A stretch of DNA of 12,683 nucleotides from JBLIAZ01 sp047632015 (lineage in GTDB: Bacteria; Bacteroidota; Bacteroidia; Flavobacteriales_C; GCA-002722245). The notes beneath the pieces are model-generated. The model was not told the DNA's origin. It saw only the letters and a list, made by a program, of their open reading frames with translations, and made no database searches. How positions within the stretch are numbered: the stretch's first letter is position 1; the number at the start of each line of letters is the position of its first letter. Shown here one piece after another: positions 1-7,371 of this stretch. Position numbers and translations under genes: made by a program. The DNA lies in the NCBI GenBank assembly GCA_047632015.1, contig JBLIBC010000048.1, positions 1 through 12,683 of the forward strand, given 5' to 3'.

Positions 1-300
1 ACTAACTTTTGATTTAGCAGGTGATTTGCTTAGCCCTAAATGATTTAAATTTCCTGTTGCACTTTGTAAGCCGTTACTAATGTCTCGAACAGATTGACTT
101 TTTTTAAATTGACAAAACAACGTCGAAATCAAGTGAGACCAAGAGTTAAAACCCATCGAGTGCTTGTCTGTTTGATGTTTGGATACTTTTTTATTGAAAG
201 AGAATCGGTTTAGGTTTTGGATTATTTGACTAAACAGGGTAATATTGCTTGTCAGATAGGTCGTTTTTGTTGTACAACTCAAAGTTAATTTGAGATACAA
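1..300 (-). CDS. IS4-family transposase, N-terminal fragment (runs off left edge)
   Basis: Reading the minus strand from 300 down to 1 gives an open frame whose product contains TDKHSMGFNSWSHLIS, then FCQFKKSQSVRDISNGLQSA, then GNLNHLGLSKSPAKS. This is the recognisable N-terminal region of a group of IS4-family transposases common in Bacteroidota; the family cuts and pastes the element through a DDE catalytic core, which would lie beyond the left edge. About 100 codons are visible. The start is not clear: there is no ATG before codon 49 (position 156). An in-frame TAA lies at 306-304, and TTG codons lie at 300 and 282. GAGAG sits shortly before the TTG at 300, so that is taken as the outer limit. 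Family-like sequence begins near position 246, so the real start may be lower, or the ATG may have been lost. Family call is fairly sure, start is not. Confidence 0.8.
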   Translation of the reverse strand, partial: MYLKLTLSCTTKTTYLTSNITLFSQIIQNLNRFSFNKKVSKHQTDKHSMGFNSWSHLISTLFCQFKKSQSVRDISNGLQSATGNLNHLGLSKSPAKSKVS

Positions 301-376
301 GATTTACTCTCTGTTTTTTTATTTTTTTGAAACGTTTAGGACGCTATTGATTATGTATATCTAAAAAGAGGAAACT
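301..376. other. probable insertion-sequence end and leader of the first LRR gene
   Basis: This gap separates the transposase fragment from the LRR gene reading the other way. It contains T-rich runs (313-328), the palindrome AAACGTTT (330-337) and then GGACGCTATTGATT (339-352), which could be part of the element's terminal inverted repeat. The partner end is outside the window, so the boundary cannot be fixed. AGAGGA at 367-372 lies just before the ATG at 377. I see no clear TTTG / TAnnTTTG promoter here, so the downstream gene may have lost its native promoter or be read from the element end. Both are inferences. Confidence 0.35.
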
Positions 377-3300
377 ATGAACAAAATTGTAATATCGTTA
401 TTATGCATTTTCTCTTTTTTTTATGCTAAAAGTGAGACTGTGCTTGTTAAAGACACAGTGTGGATTGAAACAGGTGACAATGGTGTCAATACTTCCATAT
501 TTACTAATACGGGTACTTACCCCGCCACGGTGGTCACTGATCACCATACCGCTTCGGTGAGCACTAAATCGATAGAATTTTCTTTACCCAATGGCTTTTG
601 TGGAATTATGGGTCTTGGAATTAATGCATCCTATTCGGATACAACTTCGTACGATTCCATAAAGATTTCATCATTGATTGGGGGACAAAAAGCTCATTTG
701 TTCACATACCCTAACTCAATTAGTTATGACATGCCTTGTGAACAGGTGAACAATCCAGGTTGTTTTGGGAGCATTAACCATACTGCTGAAGTTGGGGTGG
801 GATCCTATAGTTTTGGAAGCGGTGAAATCGTGGTTTGTACAGATTGCAATTCTTTTAATTACTCTGGAGCTTTGAATGTTTCAGTAAACTACAACCAAAC
901 AGACGGCACGTATGGCTTGGATTGGAATTCACTCAAAAGTTTTTATAAGGCTGGAGTGTACCAAAGTTACTCTACCAATAATGTGTACGCGCTTTATTCT
1001 AATCCAAGTGCAACTTTTCAAATAGAAGAGGATTTTTGTACTGCTTGTGCCACAAATTTTGGCGCGCTGCCTTTGAATTCCTATTTATATAGCGATTGCA
1101 AAAGCAAAGTGAATGTGACAGCTTCGGTAAGCCAACTTCCGGTGTCGTACAGAATGAAAGCATTAGTTGCTATTGGGTATCGTCAAGTGAGCACTGAACT
1201 CATCAATATTTACATTCCTGATGCATCATTTAAAGCTAATTTGGTAGGTAATGCGGCAATTAACACTAATGGCGATGGAGAAATTCAGCTTTCGGAAGCA
1301 AAGGCATTTTCAGGGACTATTTCATGTAGAAACTTGGGCATAAATGATTTGACTGGAATTGGATATTTTGAAAATGTTACTGAATTATTGTGCGACAGCA
1401 ATTCGTTAACCTCACTCGACTTAGGCCAACTTCCAAAATTGACGAAACTCACTTGTTCAAGTAATCAATTATCACATTTTAATGTGTCGAATAATCCTGA
1501 TCTAGTGACTCTTGATTGTAGTAGGAATGCGATTTACAGTGTAAGTTTTTCAAACAATCTGAAACTGGAAACTGTACAGGCTGATTCTTGTATATACTCT
1601 CAGCTTGATGTCTCGAATTTGAGCAATTTAAAAGTACTAACTTGTTCGAACAACAGCCTGGATTCAGTTGATGTGAGTGCAAACGGTAAGTTAATTTCAT
1701 TTGAAGCTTCAAATTCACAGCTAAAGGGGCTTAAGTTCAATAATGGCAATAACCAGAATGTTACTCATTTTGATGTGACTAACAATCCAAGTTTAAATTG
1801 TATTCGTATTGACGATTTAAATGCTGTAAACAATGGAGGAAGTTGGTTAAAGGATGCTGGTTCGAGCTGGAGTACTGCTGTTTGTGTTCCTTTAATAGAT
1901 CCAGTGGTGTATATTCCAGATACTGCTTTTAAACAATATTTGGTGGGAGAAGCTAGCATTAACACGAATTTAGATGCTGAAATTCAAGTAAGTGAGGCGG
2001 AGGCCTTCACAGGGAAAATTAATTGTGGAAATAAAAATATCAATGATTTAACAGGGATTGCGGCATTTATTAATTTGACGGAATTACTATGTCACCAAAA
2101 CAACCTTACCTCTTTAGGTGTTTCCAAAAACACCAAGTTGATTGCTTTATCATTTTTTGATAACTCCCTGACCTCACTTGATGTTTCGAAGAACCTTGCG
2201 CTAGAAACCTTATGGACCGGACAAAATGCTTTAGGTTCAATTGATGTTTCAAAAAATGTGAACCTTAAGTGGCTTAAATGCAATAGCAATCAATTGACGA
2301 GCCTTGATGTGAGTATGAACGTCAATTTAGATTTTTTAGATTGTAATTGGAATACCCTAACAGCTCTTGATGTATCTAAAAATACAAAAATTAAGAGCCT
2401 TTACGGGCAAATAAATTCTATTGGGGCCATTGATTTGTCCAACAATCCATCACTGGAAATCATTAACCTATTTGGAAACGAGCTCATGGAAATTGATTTT
2501 TCAACCAATCCAAATTTGAAAGAATTGAAATTTTCGGTCAATAAAATTGACTCAGTTAACCTCTCAACCCATGTGAATTTGACTAAGGTTGAATTTGATC
2601 AAAATGAGTTGGTTTACTTTAATATTAAAAATGGAATGAATACTGTGCTGACTGTGATGACAGTAAACAGTAACGCAAATTTAAGTTGTGTCGAGGTAGA
2701 CGATTCATCCTACATTGAAACCAATGTAGCCTACTGGAGAAAAGACGCTACTGCTTTTTGGTCCGAGACAAGTTGTGCTGCTTTGAATGAGCCAGTAGTA
2801 AATATTCCTGATGCAATATTTAAAAAATACTTAATTGATAATTCTGAAATTAACACAAATGGTGACACTGAAATTCAAATTTCAGAAGCCAACACATTTC
2901 CAGGCGAAATTAATTGTGCCCTCAAAGGGATTAAAGATCTAACCGGGATAGAATATTTTACGGCACTCACAGTTTTAAAATGTCAATTCAATGATATAGC
3001 CGCGCTTGATATTTCTTCTTGTACGAGTTTAAAGTTCCTAATGTGTTCCCACAACAAATTAACTTCTTTAGATGTATCTAAAAACAGTATTCTAGAAGAG
3101 TTGTATTTTGGCGATAATTCTATTAGTTCTTTAAATATCTCCAGTAATTCAGCAATAATGTATATCCAAGCTCATAATAATTCTATTAGTAACATTGATT
3201 TATCAGCCTGTTTAAACTTAAAAACAATAACATGTGCCAACAATCAGCTGAGTAATATTGATGTTTCTAAAAACACCGCTTTATACACCTTAAATTGTGA

Positions 3301-3985
3301 AGGGAATAATTTAACTGCTATTGATGTAACTAATAACGTAAAATTATTGTACTTTTTTCTAGGTCAGAATTCAATTTCGGAAATCAATGTCGAAAATAAT
3401 GTATTACTGAGAAATCTGAATTTTCCATCCATCATGGTGAGTGAAATTGACATTTCGAAGAACTTACAATTAAACGACTTCAATTGCGAGAATAATAAAA
3501 TTGAAATTTTGGATTTTTCAAAACACACACTACTTAAACGTGTTAATTGTAGAGCAAACTCCTTGACTTCTTTGAATGTTAAAAATGGAACAAATTCAAT
3601 AATTACTTCATTCACAATAGATGAAAATCCAAACTTAAGCTGTGTTCAAGTTGACGATTCTTTGTACAGTGCTACTAATTGGAATGACATTGATTTGCAA
3701 ACCAAATTCAACGGAAATTGTAATGTTTTAACAACCATTACTGACCATTCAATTAATTCTTTGCAGTTGTATCCTAACCCTTCCTCAGGATTATTCACGA
3801 TTAGTTCAGAACGTGTAATTAAACAAATTTCAATAATTAGTCAATCAGGAAAGTTAATGCAAACAATCAACCCTTCAAATGGTCAAAAGGCGATTCAAAT
3901 TCAAATTGAAAAGCGCGGAGTATACTTTGTTCACGTTCAAACAGCAACTTCAAGTCAGGTTTTAAAAGCTGTGGTGATGAAATAA
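377..3985 (+). CDS. secreted three-module LRR protein with EF-hand-like loops and T9SS sorting domain
   Basis: The 1202-residue product starts with a signal peptide (about 1-19, hydrophobic core VISLLCIFSFFYA). Residues 20-277 form a Cys-containing region I do not recognise. Three related modules begin near residues 279, 512 and 809. Each opens with an IPDxxFK cap and an EF-hand-like loop (296-307, 529-540, 826-837; pattern NTNxDxEIQxSE). Then come 21-residue LRRs of the type LTSLDVSKN...L..L.C..N: about 6, 9 and 10 copies. Each module closes with a NPxLxC / DD segment. Residues about 1125-1202 hold the T9SS C-terminal domain, with YPNPSSG at 1132-1138 and a terminal KAVVMK. By family knowledge it is exported through the outer membrane and attached to or released from the surface; binding or adhesion is a guess. 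It lies directly downstream of an insertion-sequence end. Confidence 0.93.
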   Translation: MNKIVISLLCIFSFFYAKSETVLVKDTVWIETGDNGVNTSIFTNTGTYPATVVTDHHTASVSTKSIEFSLPNGFCGIMGLGINASYSDTTSYDSIKISSLIGGQKAHLFTYPNSISYDMPCEQVNNPGCFGSINHTAEVGVGSYSFGSGEIVVCTDCNSFNYSGALNVSVNYNQTDGTYGLDWNSLKSFYKAGVYQSYSTNNVYALYSNPSATFQIEEDFCTACATNFGALPLNSYLYSDCKSKVNVTASVSQLPVSYRMKALVAIGYRQVSTELINIYIPDASFKANLVGNAAINTNGDGEIQLSEAKAFSGTISCRNLGINDLTGIGYFENVTELLCDSNSLTSLDLGQLPKLTKLTCSSNQLSHFNVSNNPDLVTLDCSRNAIYSVSFSNNLKLETVQADSCIYSQLDVSNLSNLKVLTCSNNSLDSVDVSANGKLISFEASNSQLKGLKFNNGNNQNVTHFDVTNNPSLNCIRIDDLNAVNNGGSWLKDAGSSWSTAVCVPLIDPVVYIPDTAFKQYLVGEASINTNLDAEIQVSEAEAFTGKINCGNKNINDLTGIAAFINLTELLCHQNNLTSLGVSKNTKLIALSFFDNSLTSLDVSKNLALETLWTGQNALGSIDVSKNVNLKWLKCNSNQLTSLDVSMNVNLDFLDCNWNTLTALDVSKNTKIKSLYGQINSIGAIDLSNNPSLEIINLFGNELMEIDFSTNPNLKELKFSVNKIDSVNLSTHVNLTKVEFDQNELVYFNIKNGMNTVLTVMTVNSNANLSCVEVDDSSYIETNVAYWRKDATAFWSETSCAALNEPVVNIPDAIFKKYLIDNSEINTNGDTEIQISEANTFPGEINCALKGIKDLTGIEYFTALTVLKCQFNDIAALDISSCTSLKFLMCSHNKLTSLDVSKNSILEELYFGDNSISSLNISSNSAIMYIQAHNNSISNIDLSACLNLKTITCANNQLSNIDVSKNTALYTLNCEGNNLTAIDVTNNVKLLYFFLGQNSISEINVENNVLLRNLNFPSIMVSEIDISKNLQLNDFNCENNKIEILDFSKHTLLKRVNCRANSLTSLNVKNGTNSIITSFTIDENPNLSCVQVDDSLYSATNWNDIDLQTKFNGNCNVLTTITDHSINSLQLYPNPSSGLFTISSERVIKQISIISQSGKLMQTINPSNGQKAIQIQIEKRGVYFVHVQTATSSQVLKAVVMK
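1208..3720 (+). repeat. three tandem degenerate cap-plus-LRR modules
   Basis: The coding region holds three diverged copies of a long module, at about 1208-1906, 1907-2797 and 2798-3720, each with an internal 63-base (21-codon) period from the LRRs. The copies differ in length because they hold different numbers of LRRs. The 63-base units are imperfect at DNA level, with recurring pieces such as CTTGATGT followed by TTCxAA. This fits growth by unequal recombination followed by divergence; it is not a CRISPR or satellite array. Confidence 0.75.
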
Positions 3986-4040
3986 TTTAGCGTATTGCCA
4001 TTAAGGTATCCTAAAATGATTTATCGTCAATTGAAATCTA

Positions 4041-4076
4041 TTTGAAACAGGCTAAAGAAAATAAAGAGTAAATTTG
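4041..4076 (+). promoter_or_regulatory. Bacteroidota-type promoter of the second LRR gene
   Basis: TTTG at 4041-4044 and TAAATTTG at 4069-4076 match the -33 (TTTG) and -7 (TAnnTTTG) elements known for Bacteroidota sigma factors. The 24-base spacer is slightly longer than usual. The -7 match is exact and is followed by a short A/T-rich leader to the ATG at 4101, which is typical. This suggests the second LRR gene is transcribed separately from the first, with the DUF2461 gene probably following on the same transcript. Confidence 0.6.
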
Positions 4077-4100
4077 TATTAAATTTTAAAATCAGTTTAA

Positions 4101-5885
4101 ATGAAAAAGTTTTTATTGTTAGCAATTCTGTTAACCACGATATCCGCTAAGTCCCAAATTATTTCTTTTTCAGACGCCAGCCTTTTCGCTCGCTTAAAAT
4201 CAGTAGGTGTTGACACGAATGATGATAATGATATTTCTTTATCAGAAGCTTTAGCAGTAGATACCCTAGATATTGATTCTTCGGATATTGTTTCCCTTGA
4301 CGATTTAATTCACTTTGCTAATTTGAAAGTGCTGGATGTGTCTAATAACAAAATTGTATCCATAAATGATTCTGTTTTCTCAAGGTTAACAGAGCTTTAT
4401 TGTTCCGTTAATGCAATAACAACTTTACCAACAATCAATGCTCCGGGATTAAAGACATTAATGGCTAATGAAAACGAAATTAGCGCATTAGTTTCCATAG
4501 ATGCTCCAGAGCTTACTATTTTGTCTTTTAATAGTAATCCAATTCCCGCTGTTGATTTATCAGCCTCAAAAAAGTTAACACAATTGTATTTTGATAGTAC
4601 CTTAATTAAAGTTTTGGATGTAACAGGTTTAGGTCAATTAACAAAAATAGGAGCATGGTCAATTAAATTGGATACGCTTATTGCGCACTCAGATTTTAAC
4701 TTTCCATCATCAAGTTTATTATGGAGTAGTTTCGCGTCAGTTTCCAATCTTGATTTTTCGAACAACAGTGCTGTCAAAGGAGTTGCTTTAGCTTGGTACA
4801 ACATGAGTTCAATGAATTTGAAAAATTGTGTCAATTTAACCAGTATTAATTTATCTACTTCTAGTTTAACATACTTGAATGTCGACAACGATTCTTTGTT
4901 GGTTGACTTGATGATTGGAGTGTCAAGTATCGATAACCTTGAACGACTTATTAAGTACGCTCCTAATGTTGCACACATTAATGTAGGTGCAATTCAAGAC
5001 AGTTCGCTAAGCTTTTTACATCAGTATTTAAAATTGAAAACATTAAAGCTTGGGGTAAGTAACATTGATTCTTTAACGTTTGTGAGTCATCCGACCTTAC
5101 AATCTTTAGACATTAGCGGCCTTAAAAGTTTATACGTAGAACAATGTGATTCACTAATTCAAATTTTGGCGGCTGTTCCAAAGGTAACCGTTAAAAATTG
5201 TGACGTTTTTACAAAAATAGATGGTGTAAGTTTAGCTGAAATTTCCGTAGAAGACTGTAAGGTTTTTAGCTCGTTCCCAGTGAGTTGGAATACTTACGCA
5301 AATAGTATAAAAAAAGTCCGATTCATAAACTGTCCTGCTCTCGAAGAACTTAATGTTTCTTGGTATTCTTCTAAAATAACAGAGCTAGACCTAACAGGTT
5401 GTGTTAACCTTAAGAGTTTATATTGTGCAGGACATGACTTGCCTTCCTTGGATTTTTCGACAAACACATCCTTAGAACGTTTGGAATGTAACCACAATTC
5501 GCTAACTACTTTAGATATTTCGATGTTAACAAAACTTACCTATTTAAATTGTAACACCAATTTGTTAAAAATGTTAGACCTCAGGCATCCGCATATTTTA
5601 AGTCATTTAAACGTAGCAACAACAGACAGTACTTTTTATGTTTGTGTAAATGATACAGCTAACATTGGAATTGCTGCAATGAATCCTTTGCCAAGTTCGG
5701 ATTCTACCTTGTATAGAGAGTGTAGTATAGTAACAAGATTAAATGTTACTGTTGAGCCTCAACCAAAACAAATTATTAGGGCTTTCAATTTGTTGGGAAT
5801 GCAAGTGGACCCAAATACAAAAGGAGAAGTGATTATTCTTGAATTTAATGATGGTACAAGAAAAAAAGTATTTGTGGTAAAGTAA
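4101..5885 (+). CDS. secreted LRR protein with EF-hand-like loop and divergent T9SS-type tail
   Basis: The product has 594 residues. A signal peptide (1-19, MKKFLLLAILLTTISAKSQ) is followed by a cap similar to that of the upstream gene: SDASLFARLKSVGVDTND aligns with its IPDASFK cap. An EF-hand-like loop at 38-49 (DTNDDNDISLSE) fits the calcium-loop pattern better than any copy in the neighbour. Regular LRRs are visible near 70-180 and again near 425-505 (for example TSLERLECNHNSLTTLDIS). The middle keeps LRR spacing only loosely. Residues 546-594 end in RAFNLLGMQVDPNTKG, then FNDGTRKKVFVVK, which resembles a short T9SS sorting domain in which the PNP motif is not evident. Likely exported and surface-located; ligand unknown. 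It has its own promoter and is probably an old duplicate of the upstream gene. Confidence 0.9.
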   Translation: MKKFLLLAILLTTISAKSQIISFSDASLFARLKSVGVDTNDDNDISLSEALAVDTLDIDSSDIVSLDDLIHFANLKVLDVSNNKIVSINDSVFSRLTELYCSVNAITTLPTINAPGLKTLMANENEISALVSIDAPELTILSFNSNPIPAVDLSASKKLTQLYFDSTLIKVLDVTGLGQLTKIGAWSIKLDTLIAHSDFNFPSSSLLWSSFASVSNLDFSNNSAVKGVALAWYNMSSMNLKNCVNLTSINLSTSSLTYLNVDNDSLLVDLMIGVSSIDNLERLIKYAPNVAHINVGAIQDSSLSFLHQYLKLKTLKLGVSNIDSLTFVSHPTLQSLDISGLKSLYVEQCDSLIQILAAVPKVTVKNCDVFTKIDGVSLAEISVEDCKVFSSFPVSWNTYANSIKKVRFINCPALEELNVSWYSSKITELDLTGCVNLKSLYCAGHDLPSLDFSTNTSLERLECNHNSLTTLDISMLTKLTYLNCNTNLLKMLDLRHPHILSHLNVATTDSTFYVCVNDTANIGIAAMNPLPSSDSTLYRECSIVTRLNVTVEPQPKQIIRAFNLLGMQVDPNTKGEVIILEFNDGTRKKVFVVK

Positions 5886-5920
5886 TTCGTTGAGTAGCTA
5901 ATCAATTAGCAAGTGAGCAG

Positions 5921-6610
5921 ATGATTACAAAGTCTAATTTGAGTTTTTTAGATCAGTTGGAAACCAACAACAACAGGAGTTGGTTTACTGAAAACAAGGG
6001 AGTGTACCTTGAACAACAAAAGGACATGATTAGCTTTGCTGACGAGCTATTACATTTGATTCATCAGCACGACGACATTGAAACAGTTTCCGGGAAAAAG
6101 GCGTTGATGAGAATTTACAGGGATGTCAGGTTCTCAAAAGATAAATCTCCTTACAAAAACTATTGGGGTGTGTATTTTAAACGTGGAACTGTGCAGTTAC
6201 ATGGGGGCTATTACCTTCATGTTCAAAAAGGAGGTGCATTTGTAGATGGTGGTATTTGGGATTCGACAGCGGCAGAGTTGAAGTTAATTAGGGAGGCTAT
6301 TATCGCGGATGAAAAAGGTTTTAGGGAAATCATTAACACCAAAACGTTTAAGCAACATTTTGGTGTTTTGGGTTTACATGGTGCACAATTAAAAAATGTA
6401 CCTAGAGGGTACGATAAAGATTCCCCATCCGGAGATTTGCTGCGTCACAAGCAATTTTTAATACGTCAAGATTTCACTGAAAAGGAACTGCTCAGGCCTG
6501 ATTTTGTAAATAAAGTAAACGAAAGTTTTAAGGCTTTTCGACCACTATTGGACTGGATGAGTTATACGTTAACTCATGATGGAAATGGGGAAGAAATATC
6601 ATTTCAATAA
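5921..6610 (+). CDS. DUF2461 domain protein
   Basis: The 229-residue product is full length for the DUF2461 (TIGR02453) family, whose biochemical role is not established. Recognisable features are the N-terminal FLDQLETNNNRSWFTENK, the conserved block RIYRDVRFSKDKSPYKN (64-80), GGYYLHVQ (95-102) and the late RHKQFLIRQDFTEKEL. There is no signal peptide or membrane segment, so it should be cytosolic. The ATG at 5921 is 35 bases after the second LRR gene's stop, with no promoter or terminator seen between them, so co-transcription is likely, though a functional link to a surface LRR protein is not evident. Its last 7 bases overlap the end of the convergent broken gene at 6604. Family call is confident. 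Confidence 0.92.
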   Translation: MITKSNLSFLDQLETNNNRSWFTENKGVYLEQQKDMISFADELLHLIHQHDDIETVSGKKALMRIYRDVRFSKDKSPYKNYWGVYFKRGTVQLHGGYYLHVQKGGAFVDGGIWDSTAAELKLIREAIIADEKGFREIINTKTFKQHFGVLGLHGAQLKNVPRGYDKDSPSGDLLRHKQFLIRQDFTEKELLRPDFVNKVNESFKAFRPLLDWMSYTLTHDGNGEEISFQ

Positions 6611-7025
6611 GGAGCTGGGCTCATGCAGTATATCTGGAGAACTGTCGGTCCAAAACCTTCTGACTTATTGGTCTCGTAAGGGTATTCTGTTTCGTAATAG
6701 CTGTTACTAAATCCGTGATTTAAATCATTTTCGTGATATAGTTCAAGATGAAAACCTTCATGCTGATTTTCGTTTTCCAAAGGTTCTATGCAAGGATGAT
6801 TCACATCAAAACCTACAGAGAATTCAGACACCCCCTGTCCAATATCAAAGGAGTCAATAGCACACGTTTTTATTACCGTGTAATCTGGCCCATAGTATTC
6901 GCAATCTCCGCCCAACCGCAATTTTCCGTATCAATATTCTCCAGTACGTAATAATAGACTGCGATTTTGTAGGACGCGGTGTCGGATATGTAATCAGAGG
7001 ATATATTTATTGATTCCCCGCTATT
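6604..7025 (-). pseudogene. frameshifted C-terminal remnant of an unrecognised gene
   Basis: Two minus-strand frames carry protein-like sequence end to end. From 7025 the first frame reads ESINISSDYISDTASYK, then YYYVLENIDTENCGWAEI, and stops at 6875-6873. The second is open from 6930 to a TGA at 6606-6604 and reads EYYGPDYTVIKTCAIDSFDI through to GFGPTVLQIYCMSPAPY. The second frame has no ATG start, only a TTG at 6921 just after a stop. Moving from the first to the second between 6930 and 6876 needs the loss of one base, so this looks like one gene with a one-base deletion. Its 5' part is missing and ends at the inverted-repeat element at 7009. The acidic, Tyr/Asn-rich sequence suggests a secreted protein, but I do not recognise a family. 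A sequencing error could also explain the shift. Confidence 0.55.
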
Positions 7026-7245
7026 CTACCTAAAGATTCCATTATACTGGATAACCTACGTTGTAGGGGCTGTGTTTTGTAGTTCTAGATTACGTTGCGC
7101 TAAATCAAGAAGTACCGCATTCAGGCAAGTTACGATTACATGCCGTTGGAGGGCAGGTACTGCCCCTTCACCGGCGAAAGTACAAGAGAGTTTTGGTCGC
7201 ATTTTTTAATAAAACACTTTTTAGGTAGAACAGCGGGGAATCAAT
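7009..7245. mobile_element. 237-bp element with 26-bp terminal inverted repeats (MITE-like)
   Basis: The arm at 7009-7034 (ATTGATTCCCCGCT, A, TTCTACCTAAA) is repeated inverted at 7220-7245 with one mismatch in 26. By my count about 49% of 7051-7200 is G+C, clearly above the A/T-rich neighbours. Two perfect small hairpins lie inside: CCTAC-GTT-GTAGG (7055-7067) and GGGCAG-GTA-CTGCCC (7151-7165). No transposase fits. A plus-strand frame is open from 6994 to 7209 but has no ATG, and a 34-codon minus ORF starts at 7272 and reads through the right arm; neither looks convincing. No clean target-site duplication is visible (ATATTT to the left, ATAATTT to the right). It abuts a broken gene. It could be a MITE, a remnant of a larger element, or a structured intergenic repeat. 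Confidence 0.5.
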
Positions 7246-7371
7246 ATAATTTAAGTCTTGTATTGATTTCATGATGAGGACGGTTGTATTAAAGTAAAAT
7301 AACCAAACTAACATTTGTAAAAAAGTCCTGCAGAGATGCGTTATTTTTGTTAAAAGAGATATAATCTAAGG

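Noticed and set aside
2101..3600. 63-base periodicity as a CRISPR or satellite array
   Set aside because: The period is explained by 21-residue LRRs in a long open frame; units are degenerate and there are no unique spacers.
1479..3615. Minus-strand open frames within the large LRR gene
   Set aside because: They mirror the LRR period of the plus-strand gene, lack starts with leaders, and give no recognisable protein.
5897..5910. GCTAAT-CA-ATTAGC palindrome as terminator between the second LRR gene and the DUF2461 gene
   Set aside because: Short A/T-rich stem with a two-base loop and no T-run.
6876..6930. Programmed -1 frameshift in the remnant gene
   Set aside because: No X-XXY-YYZ heptamer in the first frame; loss of a base in a decaying gene is simpler.
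6994..7209. Plus-strand open frame through the inverted-repeat element
   Set aside because: No ATG, basic low-complexity product, and its extent follows the element rather than a gene.
7009..7245. Integron attC site
   Set aside because: The arms are long and nearly perfect, and I could not find the paired RYYYAAC / GTTRRRY core sites in the expected places; no integrase is nearby.
7169..7272. 34-codon minus-strand ORF (MKSIQDLNYIDSPLFYLK start) reading into the element
   Set aside because: Short, no similarity recognised, and it stops inside the element; at most a gene start cut off by the insertion.
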